Positions 16,425 to 25,901 of a stretch of 64,000 nucleotides of DNA are shown piece by piece. The stretch's first letter is position 1. Each line of letters opens with the position of its first letter. Location: assembly GCA_020072585.1 (NCBI GenBank), contig JAIQGL010000026.1, positions 1 to 64,000 of the forward strand, given 5' to 3'. The notes below the pieces were generated by a model. That model had not been told where the DNA came from and did no database searches. It was given only the letters and a program-made list of their open reading frames with translations. This DNA is from Terriglobia bacterium (GTDB taxonomy: Bacteria; Acidobacteriota; Terriglobia; Terriglobales; Acidobacteriaceae). Made by a program: the position numbers and the translations under genes.

Positions 16425-18172
16425 TCGGGAACATAAGCAGGACAACTCGATCTTTCCACGTTCCCTGGGCGGTACTGCCGCGCCCCAGCCGCTCTGTGAT
16501 CTTCGATCTGCCGGTGTTCGCTTTCGGACTCGCGCTTCTGTACAGCTTCGTTATCATTGCACACTACTGGAGCGGGCCGCTCACGCCCCGGGTCGCAATT
16601 GATCTGAGCCCGCGTGCGCTGCCCGTATACACGTTCTATTCTGTGCTCCGGATCTTTGTTGCTTATCTGCTGAGTCTGGCCTTCACCTTAATATACGGCT
16701 ATATCGCTGCTTACAACCCCCGCGCCGAACGATTCATGGTCCCACTCCTCGACATTTTGCAGTCCATTCCTGTATTGAGTTTTTTGCCTGGTGTCATGCT
16801 GGCGATGGTGGCGCTTTTTCCGCGACGACAACTCGGCGTTGAGTTAGGGGCAATTCTTCTGATTTTCACCGGCCAGGTCTGGAACATGGCCTTCAGTTTC
16901 TACTCCTCGCTGAAAAGCATTCCGACGGAAATGCGTGAGGCTGCGCGGCTTTACCGCTTCAACTGGTGGCAGGCGTTCACGCAGATGGAGCTGCCTTATT
17001 CTGTCATTGGCCTGGTCTGGAACTCCATGATGTCGGTTGCGGGTGGCTGGTTCTTTCTGATGGCGTGCGAAATGTTTGTACTGGGAAAACGCGATTTCCG
17101 CCTGCCGGGGCTGGGATCATACCTGCAAACCGCAGCCAGCGCCGGAAATGGCAAGGCAATTACGTGGGGACTTCTTACGATGGTTGTGGTCATCGTGCTT
17201 ACCGACCAGCTCGTCTGGCGTCCGCTCATCGCATGGGCGCAGAAATTCAAGTTCGAGAATGTGGAGGCTGTTGACGTCCCGCGGTCACCAGTCCTGACCT
17301 TTCTCCGGCATTCGCGGATTCTCTCGGCATTATCGAACAAGACGACAGCACCTCTGGGAGAAGCGTTGGCCTTGCATTTCGCCAGGCGCCACGATCAATC
17401 GAAACCGCCTGCGCGCGGCTCAGCAATCCGTGTGTGGTTTGTCCGGATACTGGGCATCGCAGCTGCAGGAGTTGTGGGGTATGCGCTCGTTAAGAGCGTT
17501 GTTCTGATTGCGGGTCTCGGGGTTAGCGGCTTGAAATCGATTCTGCTCGGTGCTGCAGCAACCTTCCTGCGCGTCAACGTGGCGCTGCTCATAGGCGCAA
17601 TCTGGACCATTCCTGTGGGAGTTGCCATTGGCACGCATCCAAAGCTCGCGCGCGTCGCCCAACCGCTTGCGCAGATTGCCGCTTCCGTGCCGGCCACGGC
17701 ATTATTCCCCCTGGTGTTGCTTGCTCTCATACACGTGGGAGGCGGGCTCGGAATAGGGTCGATCCTCCTGCTGCTCCTGGGAACACAGTGGTACATCCTG
17801 TTCAATGTCATCGCAGGCGCCACCGCAATACCAGCAGACCTGCAGGAGGTCTGTCACATATTTGGATTCAGCCGCATTGAGCGTTGGCGCAAACTCATTC
17901 TTCCGGCGATCTTCCCCTATCTGTTGACCGGGCTGGTAACTGCTTCGGGCGGGGCTTGGAACGCCAGCATTGTAGCCGAGTACTTTCACCTCCAAGGCAA
18001 GATCTTCTCAACGACAGGGCTCGGCGCACTGATCAGCCATGCTACGGACGACGGAAATTCTCAATTGCTTTTGACGGCTACAATCGCCATGGCTCTTGTT
18101 GTGGTGACGGTTAACCGGCTGCTGTGGCGGCGGCTGTATCGTCTCGCCTCGACGCGTTACCGCCTAGGTTGA
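16421..18172 (+). CDS. ABC transporter permease, two fused BPD domains
   Basis: A 583-residue membrane protein with about twelve helices arranged as two binding-protein-dependent permease domains (about 70-290 and 365-575). Each half carries an EAA-type loop: EMREAARLYRFNWWQAFTQ in the first and DLQEVCHIFGFSRIERWRK in the second. One chain therefore replaces the usual permease dimer. It starts with GTG at 16421 overlapping the ATPase stop, so translation is coupled. With no periplasmic binding protein in the operon, the partner must be elsewhere or absent. Confidence 0.83.
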   Translation: MIGNISRTTRSFHVPWAVLPRPSRSVIFDLPVFAFGLALLYSFVIIAHYWSGPLTPRVAIDLSPRALPVYTFYSVLRIFVAYLLSLAFTLIYGYIAAYNPRAERFMVPLLDILQSIPVLSFLPGVMLAMVALFPRRQLGVELGAILLIFTGQVWNMAFSFYSSLKSIPTEMREAARLYRFNWWQAFTQMELPYSVIGLVWNSMMSVAGGWFFLMACEMFVLGKRDFRLPGLGSYLQTAASAGNGKAITWGLLTMVVVIVLTDQLVWRPLIAWAQKFKFENVEAVDVPRSPVLTFLRHSRILSALSNKTTAPLGEALALHFARRHDQSKPPARGSAIRVWFVRILGIAAAGVVGYALVKSVVLIAGLGVSGLKSILLGAAATFLRVNVALLIGAIWTIPVGVAIGTHPKLARVAQPLAQIAASVPATALFPLVLLALIHVGGGLGIGSILLLLLGTQWYILFNVIAGATAIPADLQEVCHIFGFSRIERWRKLILPAIFPYLLTGLVTASGGAWNASIVAEYFHLQGKIFSTTGLGALISHATDDGNSQLLLTATIAMALVVVTVNRLLWRRLYRLASTRYRLG

Positions 18173-18387
18173 AGCCGCATAATTGGCGTTGTGATTCAAT
18201 TCAGGTTGTTCGATCACCGAAAGAACGCGAATATTACGACGCGCTGGGTCGATCCTGACTTTATCGTGATGGAGCGTCCGTAGTATGCCTTTACAACGTC
18301 TGGGTTGTTCACTGCCCCAGCGGTTCTCATCGTCGGTCAGCAGTTGTATGCCATCGGCAGAACTTCCACGGCAGGCACAGCATAATC

Positions 18388-18759
18388 TTATCTACGCGCG
18401 ATCACTCCAGTAGCAACATGAAATCCATCGTTGCCAATGAACCTGCCGGTGACGGTAACCTCGCGGCCAGCTAGTGTCTCAAAAAGTCCTTTGTCGCCTT
18501 CGAGCCTGTAAATTTTGTCGCCGTATGCCTTTTTGCCCACCACAAGAACGTAGTCAGAACCGTCTCTCGTGCAAGCGACCGTGCAAGCTGACTGAGTTGC
18601 TGCTTTGTGGGAGTGAATAGCGCGGCAATGCTTGCAACTCACCAGTCCGGTCAAAGTTGCTGTCGGATTCGGTGATTGGGCCAGCGCGCCCAGGTAGGCT
18701 GAGAGAAAAAACAGGCCTAGGGAGAGCATTGCGCTCAACGACATGGTCTTCTTTTTCAT
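18388..18759 (-). CDS. Small secreted Cys-rich protein
   Basis: A 123-residue protein with a Sec signal peptide (residues 1-28, ending near GALAQ). The mature part begins with a GLVSCKHC motif and a second Cys cluster (SACTVAC), followed by a short beta-rich region (DYVLVVGKKAYG ... GREVTVTGRF) that resembles an OB-like fold. CxxC and His suggest metal or thiol chemistry, but this is inference. The ATG at 18759 follows CGGAG at a good spacing. Similar small secreted proteins are common in Acidobacteriota; no function is known to me. Confidence 0.65.
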   Translation of the reverse strand: MKKKTMSLSAMLSLGLFFLSAYLGALAQSPNPTATLTGLVSCKHCRAIHSHKAATQSACTVACTRDGSDYVLVVGKKAYGDKIYRLEGDKGLFETLAGREVTVTGRFIGNDGFHVATGVIARR

Positions 18760-18893
18760 GGCTAACTCCGATCTTAACCTTGCTGACGAGCTTACGATAA
18801 CGCCGAAGGGCTAACGATAGCTACAGTAAATTCATGGCCAACCAACTCGGGACTCCCGGTTAAGCAAGTTAACTCCTGAGTCCAAAGTCCGGT

Positions 18894-19022
18894 TTATAAA
18901 GAATATTTTTCAGTTCGATACTCCGAAGGGCGTCGGCCATTGTGCCGCCGCTCCTTTACAACTCTTGATACAAGCAGTGCGATGAGCGTCAAGAACCCCA
19001 AGATGGTCGATGCTTCAGTCAT
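18894..19022 (-). CDS. Tiny single-pass membrane protein (42 residues)
   Basis: A short frame with CGGAG five to six bases before its ATG. It has one hydrophobic helix (residues 6-21, ILGFLTLIALLVSR) followed by a basic tail. I found it because the strong four-repeat CTTTAGG array at 19068-19107 points at it on the minus strand. Its layout (short periplasmic end, one helix, charged tail) resembles the other tiny proteins beside such arrays. Possibly a small regulator or subunit of a transport complex. Confidence 0.5.
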   Translation of the reverse strand: MTEASTILGFLTLIALLVSRVVKERRHNGRRPSEYRTEKYSL

Positions 19023-19067
19023 ATTTCTCCGTGTGTAATGCGGCTACTCTGATTAGATCATTTCAGG

Positions 19068-19107
19068 CCTAAGGAACACCTAAAATGTGCCTAAAGAGTT
19101 CCTAAAA
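19068..19107 (-). promoter_or_regulatory. Four CTTTAGG-type direct repeats, 11-bp period
   Basis: On the plus strand CCTAAGG (19068), CCTAAAA (19079), CCTAAAG (19090) and CCTAAAA (19101) occur at exact 11-base steps. On the minus strand they read CTTTAGG-like toward the tiny gene starting at 19022, 45 bases away. This is the longest array in the window. It also lies about 80 bases before the antiporter start on the other strand and could act on both. Confidence 0.7.
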
Positions 19108-19189
19108 GCTGGGTGAAAGTAGCTGGCGAATAAGCAGCAGGAGACTCCGATTTTGCTGGACGAGCCGTTCTTTCGCATGCATAGTTGCG

Positions 19190-20384
19190 GTGCCAATGCC
19201 GCATGCAGAAAGCACAATTCTTTTTCAGCTATTCGTGATTTTCATCTCCGCCACGGCCGCCGGAAAGGCCTTTGAAAAACTCCGCATGCCCGGCGTGCTC
19301 GGCGAGATCATTGCCGGAATCGTCTTTGGCCCTTCCGTGCTGGCCATGGTGAATCTCACAGAACCAATTACCTCGATCGCTGAACTGGGGGCCATTTTCC
19401 TGCTGTTCACAGTCGGCCTTGAAATGCATCCCCAACAACTCATAAAGATAGGCCACAAAGCACTCGGGGTGGCCGACGCTGGAATTTTCGTTTCATTTGC
19501 GATGGGGAGTGTGTTTCTTTTTCTAAGCGGTAATGGCATGAAAGTCGCTTCCATTGTTGCAGCCGCTCTGGTGGCAACCAGCGTCGGTATTTCGGCGCGG
19601 GTCCTACGCGATCTGAAAGCGCTGGAGAGCTACGCAGCCAGGATCATTCTCGGCGCGGCAGTCTTCGATGACGTTCTTGCGATGATTCTCCTGGCGGTGA
19701 TAGGAGAGCTCGTAGATAGCCAGGGTGTTCATTTGGTGGCGCCTTGGCATCTTGATAGCCGAGTCGGTTGCATTTGCTCTATTCATGGTTTTGCTGGCTC
19801 CTCGAATCGTGCGCCGGGCAGATGTTGCAATCAAAAATCTATCCATCAGCAACGCACCGTTAATCATCGCGCTGGCGGCCTGTCTGGGCTTGTCTGTGGG
19901 GACCACGCGGATCGGCTTGGCCGCAATTGTAGGGGCGTTTTTTGCGGGGTTGGCCCTGGCGGAATTCGCGAGCCAATGGCAGCTTGGCAGGAGTTTTCAC
20001 AGCATCAATCAATTCCTCTCGCCATTCTTCTTTTTTGTGATGGGCGCCCAACTCGACATATCTATATTGAAGAGCGCTCACGTCATCGTTGTCGCTCTGG
20101 TCGTCATACTACTGGCCATGGTGTCAAAAATCGTCGGCTGCGGCTTGCCGTTGATTCGGGAAGGGTGGAGGACCGCGCTCCAGGTGGGAGTTGGAATGGT
20201 TCCGCGAGGAGAAGTGACGCTTGTAATCGCTATGATCGGGATGAGAATGAAGCTAATCTCGCCAGTATTTTATGCAGTCCTGTTGTCCGTGATTGCTGGC
20301 ACGACCCTATTAACTCCCGCATTATTGCGGTTGCTGTTTCGCGCTACAGCCGTGCCGAGTAAGGCTGCAGCGGCACATGCATGA
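19190..20384 (+). pseudogene. Cation:proton antiporter (CPA2), interrupted by a frameshift
   Basis: The first frame (from GTG 19190 or ATG 19196) encodes a normal CPA2/KefB-type N-terminus: GEIIAGIVFGPS, LGAIFLLFTVGLEM, and the ion-site region ILGAAVFDDVLAMILLAV. Near 19715-19740 the family similarity leaves this frame and continues at once in the next one (FIWWRLGILIAE, then IGLAAIVGAFFAGLALAE, MVPRGEVTLVIA) to a stop at 20384. The first frame runs on as unrelated sequence to 20362. One extra base, perhaps in the GGG at 19723-19725, would explain it. It is either a real inactivating mutation or a sequencing error; restored, the protein would be about 397 residues. Close to kdp genes, K+/H+ exchange is plausible. 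Confidence 0.75.
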
Positions 20385-20426
20385 ATCGCTGATCGCCCCG
20401 GTCTCAAATGCAAGCCGGCCGGCATG

Positions 20427-21233
20427 TCACGCAAGGCTCGTTTCGCCTGAAGCCGATGCCGCCCGGCGTTGTGCTCCATGGCGCTGGAAAGCCGCGCACA
20501 GGTCCGATCCGTTCATCGGCCAGCCCCAGACCTCGTAATTCAGAGCACCCGGATGCGGTGGCTGGGAGTAGTCATAGTCAGGTTGAGGCCTGAAACGTTC
20601 AACCCCTCCACTGACGAACTTTGGCAAATCCCGTTGCGAAGCATATTTACTGAGCATCTCTTCGCGGCGCTTCAGCTCCAATTGTGAGGCGTGCAATAGA
20701 GTCTCGCCGTCGCCAGAAGTTCGGAATGCCTGATGTACGAGGCTGCCATTAGAAGAGCGATGGTAGAGCGGCATCTCCCATCTCGGGATGGAGAGAGCGC
20801 GTCCAACAGCATTCACCAGAAAACTGCAGGCATCATGATCAGGATGGCCGCCTTCATAGGCGGGGCCTAGCAGCGCGTCGGGCGTGAACTGCTGTACCAC
20901 GGTTTTCAGGGACTGAGCCGCCGAAGCTAACCGGCGAAAGAGTTCCTGATCGCGAAAAGGAAGATCAGTCTCCTGATCTTTCAAAAAAAGGATCCCGGCG
21001 TTTTCAAGCACTCCGACCGACTGCAACGCTTCCGCATGCCTCACCTCGGCGTACCGCCGGCGCGAGCCGTAAGCCGACCAAAAGAATTCGGCGGCTGGTG
21101 CACCATCGGTCGCAAAGACAATAAGGGCTTCACGAACCCGCTGCAGAAGCACGGAACAAGCGATTTCATCATCCTGGTGGGCCACAACCACAAGCAGGTG
21201 CCTGCCTACCGATAACACGTCATCAGCTCTCAT
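20427..21233 (-). CDS. PIG-L/LmbE family deacetylase
   Basis: Zinc-dependent N-deacetylase of N-acetyl-sugar type substrates. The metal motif reads VVAHQDDEI (Pro to Gln variant of AHPDDE) and the second site reads GGHPDHDAC; both ligand sets are intact. ATG 21233 is chosen; a TTG at 21260 inside kdpC is also in frame. It follows kdpC with no gap and would be co-transcribed with kdpFABC, although no functional link to K+ transport is known to me. The C-terminal region (about 200-268) is unlike the core family. Confidence 0.78.
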   Translation of the reverse strand: MRADDVLSVGRHLLVVVAHQDDEIACSVLLQRVREALIVFATDGAPAAEFFWSAYGSRRRYAEVRHAEALQSVGVLENAGILFLKDQETDLPFRDQELFRRLASAAQSLKTVVQQFTPDALLGPAYEGGHPDHDACSFLVNAVGRALSIPRWEMPLYHRSSNGSLVHQAFRTSGDGETLLHASQLELKRREEMLSKYASQRDLPKFVSGGVERFRPQPDYDYSQPPHPGALNYEVWGWPMNGSDLCAAFQRHGAQRRAASASGETSLA

Positions 21234-21243
21234 CGCAAGCTGG

Positions 21244-21834
21244 CTATTTGGCTTGACCAATGTTCTTGGTCGGCAATTGAGAGTCCAGGACCAAATTCAA
21301 TTCGAGCACGTTAACTCGTGCTTCGCCGAAAAATCCAAACTGTCTGCCTTGAGTGTGCTCCTGTACTACCTTACGGACCGCATCTTCGGTCATTGCGCGA
21401 GCTTTGGCTATGCGTGGAACCTGAAACTCAGCCGCGGCAGGCGTGATATCAGGATCCAGTCCCGAGCCCGAAGCCGTAATCAAATCCACTGGGATTGGCT
21501 TGCCGGGGTTTTCCGCCTGCAGCGTTGCCACATCGCCCTTAACACGATCAATCAGCTTCTGGTTGGTTGGCCCCCAGTTGGTTCCGCCGGAATTTGTCGC
21601 ATCATACCCGTTGGTGCCTGCCGCAGATGGCCGTGGATGAAAGTATTGTGGGCCCACGAAGGGCTGCGCGATGATGCGGGAACCAACGACGACACCGTTC
21701 CTGGTAATGAGCTGGCCATTGGCTTGATTTGGCCAGATGCGGGCCAGGCCAACCACCAGGACGGGATAGATCAGGCCAAGCAGAATTGTGGTCACGACGG
21801 TATATAGGATCGACGTAATAAGATTCTTCTTCAT
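21244..21834 (-). CDS. kdpC: Potassium-transporting ATPase subunit C
   Basis: A 196-residue single-pass subunit of the KdpFABC K+ pump that stabilises the KdpA-KdpB complex. It has an N-terminal helix (ILYTVVTTILLGLIYPVLVVGL) and the family segments FHPRPSAAG, ASGSGLDPDI and RIAKARAM. ATG 21834 (MKKNLI) is chosen; the frame is open about 33 codons further upstream, inside kdpB. It follows kdpB by 11 bases. Confidence 0.95.
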   Translation of the reverse strand: MKKNLITSILYTVVTTILLGLIYPVLVVGLARIWPNQANGQLITRNGVVVGSRIIAQPFVGPQYFHPRPSAAGTNGYDATNSGGTNWGPTNQKLIDRVKGDVATLQAENPGKPIPVDLITASGSGLDPDITPAAAEFQVPRIAKARAMTEDAVRKVVQEHTQGRQFGFFGEARVNVLELNLVLDSQLPTKNIGQAK

Positions 21835-21845
21835 GTTGGTCTCCG

Positions 21846-23891
21846 TTACGCCAGGCGCAGCGCCCGAATGATTAAGTCGATGATCTTGATGCCGATGAAG
21901 GGTACAATCACCCCTCCAGCGCCATACACCCATAGATTCCGCCGCAGCAGCGCAGCGGCGCTCATGGCTTTGTACTGGACCCCGCGCAGAGCAAGCGGGA
22001 TCAAGGCAATGATGATCAGCGCGTTGAAGATCACCGCCGAGAGCACCGCCGACTGTGGTGTGGCCAGATGCATGATATTGAGCGCATTCAGCACGGGGAA
22101 AGTGCCGGCAAACATCGCCGGAATGATGGCAAAGTACTTCGCCACGTCATTCGCAATCGAGAACGTGGTCAAGGAGCCGCGGGTCATCAAGAGCTGTTTG
22201 CCGATCTCCACGATTTCCAGCAGCTTCGTCGGATTGGAATCCAGGTCCACCATATTGCCGGCTTCTTTAGCTGCCTGGGTCCCGGTATTCATCGCAACGC
22301 CGACGTCAGCCTGAGCGAGTGCAGGAGCGTCGTTGGTGCCGTCACCCGTCATCGCCACCAACTTGCCCTGGCTTTGCTCCTTTTTGATGAGGTCCATCTT
22401 GTCTTTGGGAGTAGCCTGGGCCAGGAAGTCATCGACACCTGCTTCCCGTGCAATGGCAGCGGCCGTAAGGGGATTGTCACCTGTAATCATGACCGTTTTG
22501 ATTCCCATGGCGCGCAGCTGCGCGAAGCGCTCGCGAATACCACCTTTTACGATATCTTTCAGGTGGATGACTCCCAGTGCGCGATTGTTCTCGGCAACCA
22601 CCAGCGGTGTGCCGCCGGAGCGGGCAATTGTTTCGACTGTCGCCTGAACCTCTTTGGGAAGATAGCCGCCATTCTCCTTCAAGTATCTTTCAATGGCGTC
22701 CGCTGCTCCCTTGCGAATCACGCGGCCGTCAAAGTTGACCCCTGACATGCGCGTCTGCGCAGTAAAGGGCACAAATTGGGCCTGGTGAGCAGTCAAATCA
22801 CGGCCGCGAAGGCCATATTTTTCTTTCGCCAGCACGACGATAGAACGCCCTTCGGGTGTTTCATCCGGTAACGAAGAGAGCTGGGCCGCATCGGCAACCT
22901 GATCGTTGCTTACGCCTGGAGCGGCGATAAACTCCGAAGCCTGCCGGTTACCCAAAGTGATGGTTCCGGTCTTGTCGAGCAGCAACGTATCTACATCACC
23001 CGCGGCTTCCACGGCCCGGCCTGACATAGCGAGCACGTTATGTTGTACCAGACGATCCATTCCAGCGATGCCAATTGCTGAAAGCAGGCCGCCGATGGTC
23101 GTTGGGATGAGGCATACCAGCAGCGACACCAGGACGAATACCGTCTGAGGAGATCCTGAGTAGATAGCGAACGGCTGCAAGGTAACAACGGCCAGCAGAA
23201 ATACAATCGTCAGCCCTGCAAGCAGGATGTTGAGCGCAATTTCGTTTGGTGTCTTCTGGCGCTCCGCACCTTCCACCAGCGCAATCATGCGATCCAGGAA
23301 CGTTTCGCCCGGATTCGACGAGATCTTTACCTTGATCTGGTCGGAAAGTACGCGTGTTCCTCCGGTCACGGCCGAACGATCACCCCCCGCTTCACGAATG
23401 ACGGGCGCGGATTCTCCGGTGATCGCCGACTCATCAACGGATGCCACTCCTTCCACAACATCGCCATCACCAGGGATCACCTCGCCTGCGCAGCACACCA
23501 CGAGATCGCCAACACGCAGCTTGGAGCCGGAGACTGTCTCGGCGCGGCCATCCGGCAGAAGGCGGTTCGCCATGGTTTCAGACTTGGCGCGCCGAAGCGT
23601 CTCTGCCTGGGCTTTGCCGCGGCCCTCGGCCATGGCTTCTGCAAAGTTGGCAAACAGGACCGTAAACCAGAGCCACAACGTTATCTGCAAATCGAAACCA
23701 AAGCTTCCACTGCCACGAACCAGGTCCTTGGCCAATAGCACTGATGTCACAACGCTGCCGATCTCAACGACGAACATGACGGGGTTCCGCATCATCGTGC
23801 GTGGATGCAGCTTGACCAGTGCATCGATCAGCGCCGTTCGCACAATCTTCGCGTCCCACAATGATTTTGGTTTTGCTTCTTTTACCAGCAT
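21846..23891 (-). CDS. kdpB: Potassium-transporting ATPase subunit B
   Basis: Catalytic P-type ATPase of the KdpFABC pump, 681 residues. It shows the phosphorylation motif [13 protein letters not shown], the actuator-domain TGESAPV, the nucleotide-binding FTAQTRMSG, and [21 protein letters not shown] of the P domain. The actuator motif keeps the TGES glutamate and the Ser that in E. coli is the inhibitory phosphorylation site (TGES). It sits between kdpA (12-base gap) and kdpC. Confidence 0.97.
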   Translation of the reverse strand: MLVKEAKPKSLWDAKIVRTALIDALVKLHPRTMMRNPVMFVVEIGSVVTSVLLAKDLVRGSGSFGFDLQITLWLWFTVLFANFAEAMAEGRGKAQAETLRRAKSETMANRLLPDGRAETVSGSKLRVGDLVVCCAGEVIPGDGDVVEGVASVDESAITGESAPVIREAGGDRSAVTGGTRVLSDQIKVKISSNPGETFLDRMIALVEGAERQKTPNEIALNILLAGLTIVFLLAVVTLQPFAIYSGSPQTVFVLVSLLVCLIPTTIGGLLSAIGIAGMDRLVQHNVLAMSGRAVEAAGDVDTLLLDKTGTITLGNRQASEFIAAPGVSNDQVADAAQLSSLPDETPEGRSIVVLAKEKYGLRGRDLTAHQAQFVPFTAQTRMSGVNFDGRVIRKGAADAIERYLKENGGYLPKEVQATVETIARSGGTPLVVAENNRALGVIHLKDIVKGGIRERFAQLRAMGIKTVMITGDNPLTAAAIAREAGVDDFLAQATPKDKMDLIKKEQSQGKLVAMTGDGTNDAPALAQADVGVAMNTGTQAAKEAGNMVDLDSNPTKLLEIVEIGKQLLMTRGSLTTFSIANDVAKYFAIIPAMFAGTFPVLNALNIMHLATPQSAVLSAVIFNALIIIALIPLALRGVQYKAMSAAALLRRNLWVYGAGGVIVPFIGIKIIDLIIRALRLA

Positions 23892-23903
23892 GGCTCAAGT
23901 CCT

Positions 23904-25697
23904 TTAAAAAGTTTTTCCTGCATGCATCAGCAGATGCTCAAGAATCGGCCCCAGGCTGAGCGCGGGAAAAAACGTCAAAGCGCCAACAATGATGATCACG
24001 CTCACCAGGAGAACGGTAAACAACGGGGTGGTGACCGGGAATGTGCCGGGCGAAGGCGGAACAATCTTCTTCTTTGCCAAGCTGCCGGCGACCGCCAGCA
24101 TGGGCACGATCATAAGGAAACGACCGACCAGCATCGTGAAGCCCATCGCCAGGTTGTACCAGCGGTTTGGACCAAGACCAGCGAAGGCGGATCCGTTGTT
24201 GCCGGTTCCTGAGGTGAAAGCGTAAAGAATTTCCGAGAGGCCGTGCGGCCCATTATTGTTCAGCGTCGCCAGCCCTTGCGGCAGCAGCGCTGAGGCGGCG
24301 GCCAGCACCAGGATCATCAGAGGAAAGATGAGCACGTACAGCATCGCCATCTTAACGTCGTACGATTCAATCTTCTTGCCCAGGTATTCCGGTGTGCGGC
24401 CCACCATCAGGCCGGCAATGAAGACTGAAAGCACAACGAAAATCAAAATTCCATACATGCCGGCGCCGACACCACCAAAAACGATTTCGCCAAGCATGAT
24501 GTTGACCAGCGGCACCATGCCACCGAGAGGCGTATAGGAATCGTGCATACCGTTCACCGCGCCACAGCTTGCATCGGTTGTCACCGTGGCGAACAGCGCA
24601 GAATTGGCGATCCCGAAGCGCACTTCCTTACCCTCCATATTGCCGCCTGGCTGCAAGGGGGAGACATGCTGCTCCACCCCTGCTAGCAAAGGATTGCCCC
24701 GCGACTCTGCCCAATACGCCGTGGTCACACCGGCAAAGAAGAGCACGGCCATGGCGGCAAAAACCGCCCAGCCATGTTTCTGTGATCCGGTCATTCGCCC
24801 GAGGGTGTAGGTCAAGCCCGCAGGTATGCAGAAGATCAGCACCATCTCGATAAAATTGCTGAATGGTGTCGGGTTCTCAAAGGGGTGGGCGCTGTTGGCG
24901 TTCATAAAGCCGCCCCCGTTGGTACCCAGCTCCTTGATCGCCTCCTGCGAAGCAATCGGGCCTTGGGCAACGGTCTGTTCGGTTACCGTATCCATCACGG
25001 GTTTCCCGCTGGCATCGACAACAGGCTTCCCATCCTGACCAACCTTCTGGATCTGCTGAGGTTCAACCAGTTTGACCGTATCGTAAGGTTTGAAATTCTG
25101 TATCACGCCTTGCGAGACAAGTGCCAGGGCGGCAACAAGACTGATCGGTACCAGCACCCAGAGCGTGGCGCGGGTCATATCGACCCAGAAGTTGCCGATG
25201 GTGTCTTTCTCACGGCGCGCAATCCCGCGGATGAACGCCACTGCCAGCGCCATTCCGACTGCGGCAGAGGCAAAGTTGTGAAATGCCAGCCCGGCCATCT
25301 GCGTGAGATAGCTCATGACCTGTTCGCCGGTATAGAACTGCCAGTTTGTATTCGTTGTAAACGATGCGGCAGTATTGAAAGCCAGATCCTGCGGTATCGC
25401 TGCGAACTTCTGCGGGTTCAGTGGGAGCCACTGCTGTGTACGCTCCAGTAGGTAGAGCACGAGCATTGATACGCCGCTGAACAACAGCATGGCGATCGAG
25501 TACTCCGTCCAGCGCATCTCGCGCTCTTCATCCACTCGCGTCAGCTTGTAGAGCACACGCTCGACAGGGCGCACGACCGGATCGAGCCAGGTCCGCTCAC
25601 GCGAAAAAACCTTGGTCATGAACACTCCCATGGGCTTTGCCACGAGCACGATCACGACAAAATAGAAGAGAATTTGCAGCCAGCCGTTGAGCGTCAT
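23904..25697 (-). CDS. kdpA: Potassium-transporting ATPase subunit A
   Basis: A 597-residue channel-like K+-binding subunit. The four selectivity-filter repeats are recognisable, for example TTNTNWQ in the first and GTNGGGFMNAN in the second. An insertion around residues 215-245 (VEPQQIQKVGQDGKPVVDASG...) has a loop of repeated GKPV units and is longer than in E. coli KdpA. Its ATG overlaps the end of kdpF (TGATATG), so the two are coupled. Confidence 0.97.
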   Translation of the reverse strand: MTLNGWLQILFYFVVIVLVAKPMGVFMTKVFSRERTWLDPVVRPVERVLYKLTRVDEEREMRWTEYSIAMLLFSGVSMLVLYLLERTQQWLPLNPQKFAAIPQDLAFNTAASFTTNTNWQFYTGEQVMSYLTQMAGLAFHNFASAAVGMALAVAFIRGIARREKDTIGNFWVDMTRATLWVLVPISLVAALALVSQGVIQNFKPYDTVKLVEPQQIQKVGQDGKPVVDASGKPVMDTVTEQTVAQGPIASQEAIKELGTNGGGFMNANSAHPFENPTPFSNFIEMVLIFCIPAGLTYTLGRMTGSQKHGWAVFAAMAVLFFAGVTTAYWAESRGNPLLAGVEQHVSPLQPGGNMEGKEVRFGIANSALFATVTTDASCGAVNGMHDSYTPLGGMVPLVNIMLGEIVFGGVGAGMYGILIFVVLSVFIAGLMVGRTPEYLGKKIESYDVKMAMLYVLIFPLMILVLAAASALLPQGLATLNNNGPHGLSEILYAFTSGTGNNGSAFAGLGPNRWYNLAMGFTMLVGRFLMIVPMLAVAGSLAKKKIVPPSPGTFPVTTPLFTVLLVSVIIIVGALTFFPALSLGPILEHLLMHAGKTF

Positions 25698-25698
25698 A

Positions 25699-25788
25699 TC
25701 AGAATTTCTCCGGACGCAGAAGCGCGTAGATCAGGTACACCATCAGCATCAGGCTGATGAACAATATGCAAATGTTTTCGAAGTTCAT
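25699..25788 (-). CDS. kdpF: KdpF small stabilising subunit
   Basis: A 29-residue membrane peptide directly before kdpA: one helix, then the family-typical ending YALLRPEKF. GAGGTGA precedes its ATG. It stabilises the Kdp complex in E. coli. Its stop lies one base before the kdpA start codon. It is shorter than most gene callers accept. Confidence 0.88.
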   Translation of the reverse strand: MNFENICILFISLMLMVYLIYALLRPEKF

Positions 25789-25796
25789 CAGTCACC

Positions 25797-25883
25797 TCAC
25801 TTCAATTTGTCGCAAGCGACTGTATAGGCGATCGCGACCGTGAAAAACAGCAATGTGAAAAAAATCATTAACAAATCAAGCAC
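25797..25883 (-). CDS. 28-residue membrane peptide before kdpF
   Basis: A GTG-started frame with a strong GGGGAGG site seven or eight bases upstream. One hydrophobic helix (residues 5-22) is followed by an ACDKLK tail. It ends nine bases before the kdpF start. Similar very small peptides ending in a Cys-Asp/Glu-Lys/Arg-Leu tail occur in front of kdpF in other phyla, to my memory, but have no assigned role. A KdpF-like auxiliary subunit is plausible. Confidence 0.6.
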   Translation of the reverse strand: MLDLLMIFFTLLFFTVAIAYTVACDKLK

Positions 25884-25901
25884 GGCAAAACCTCCCCAGC
25901 C

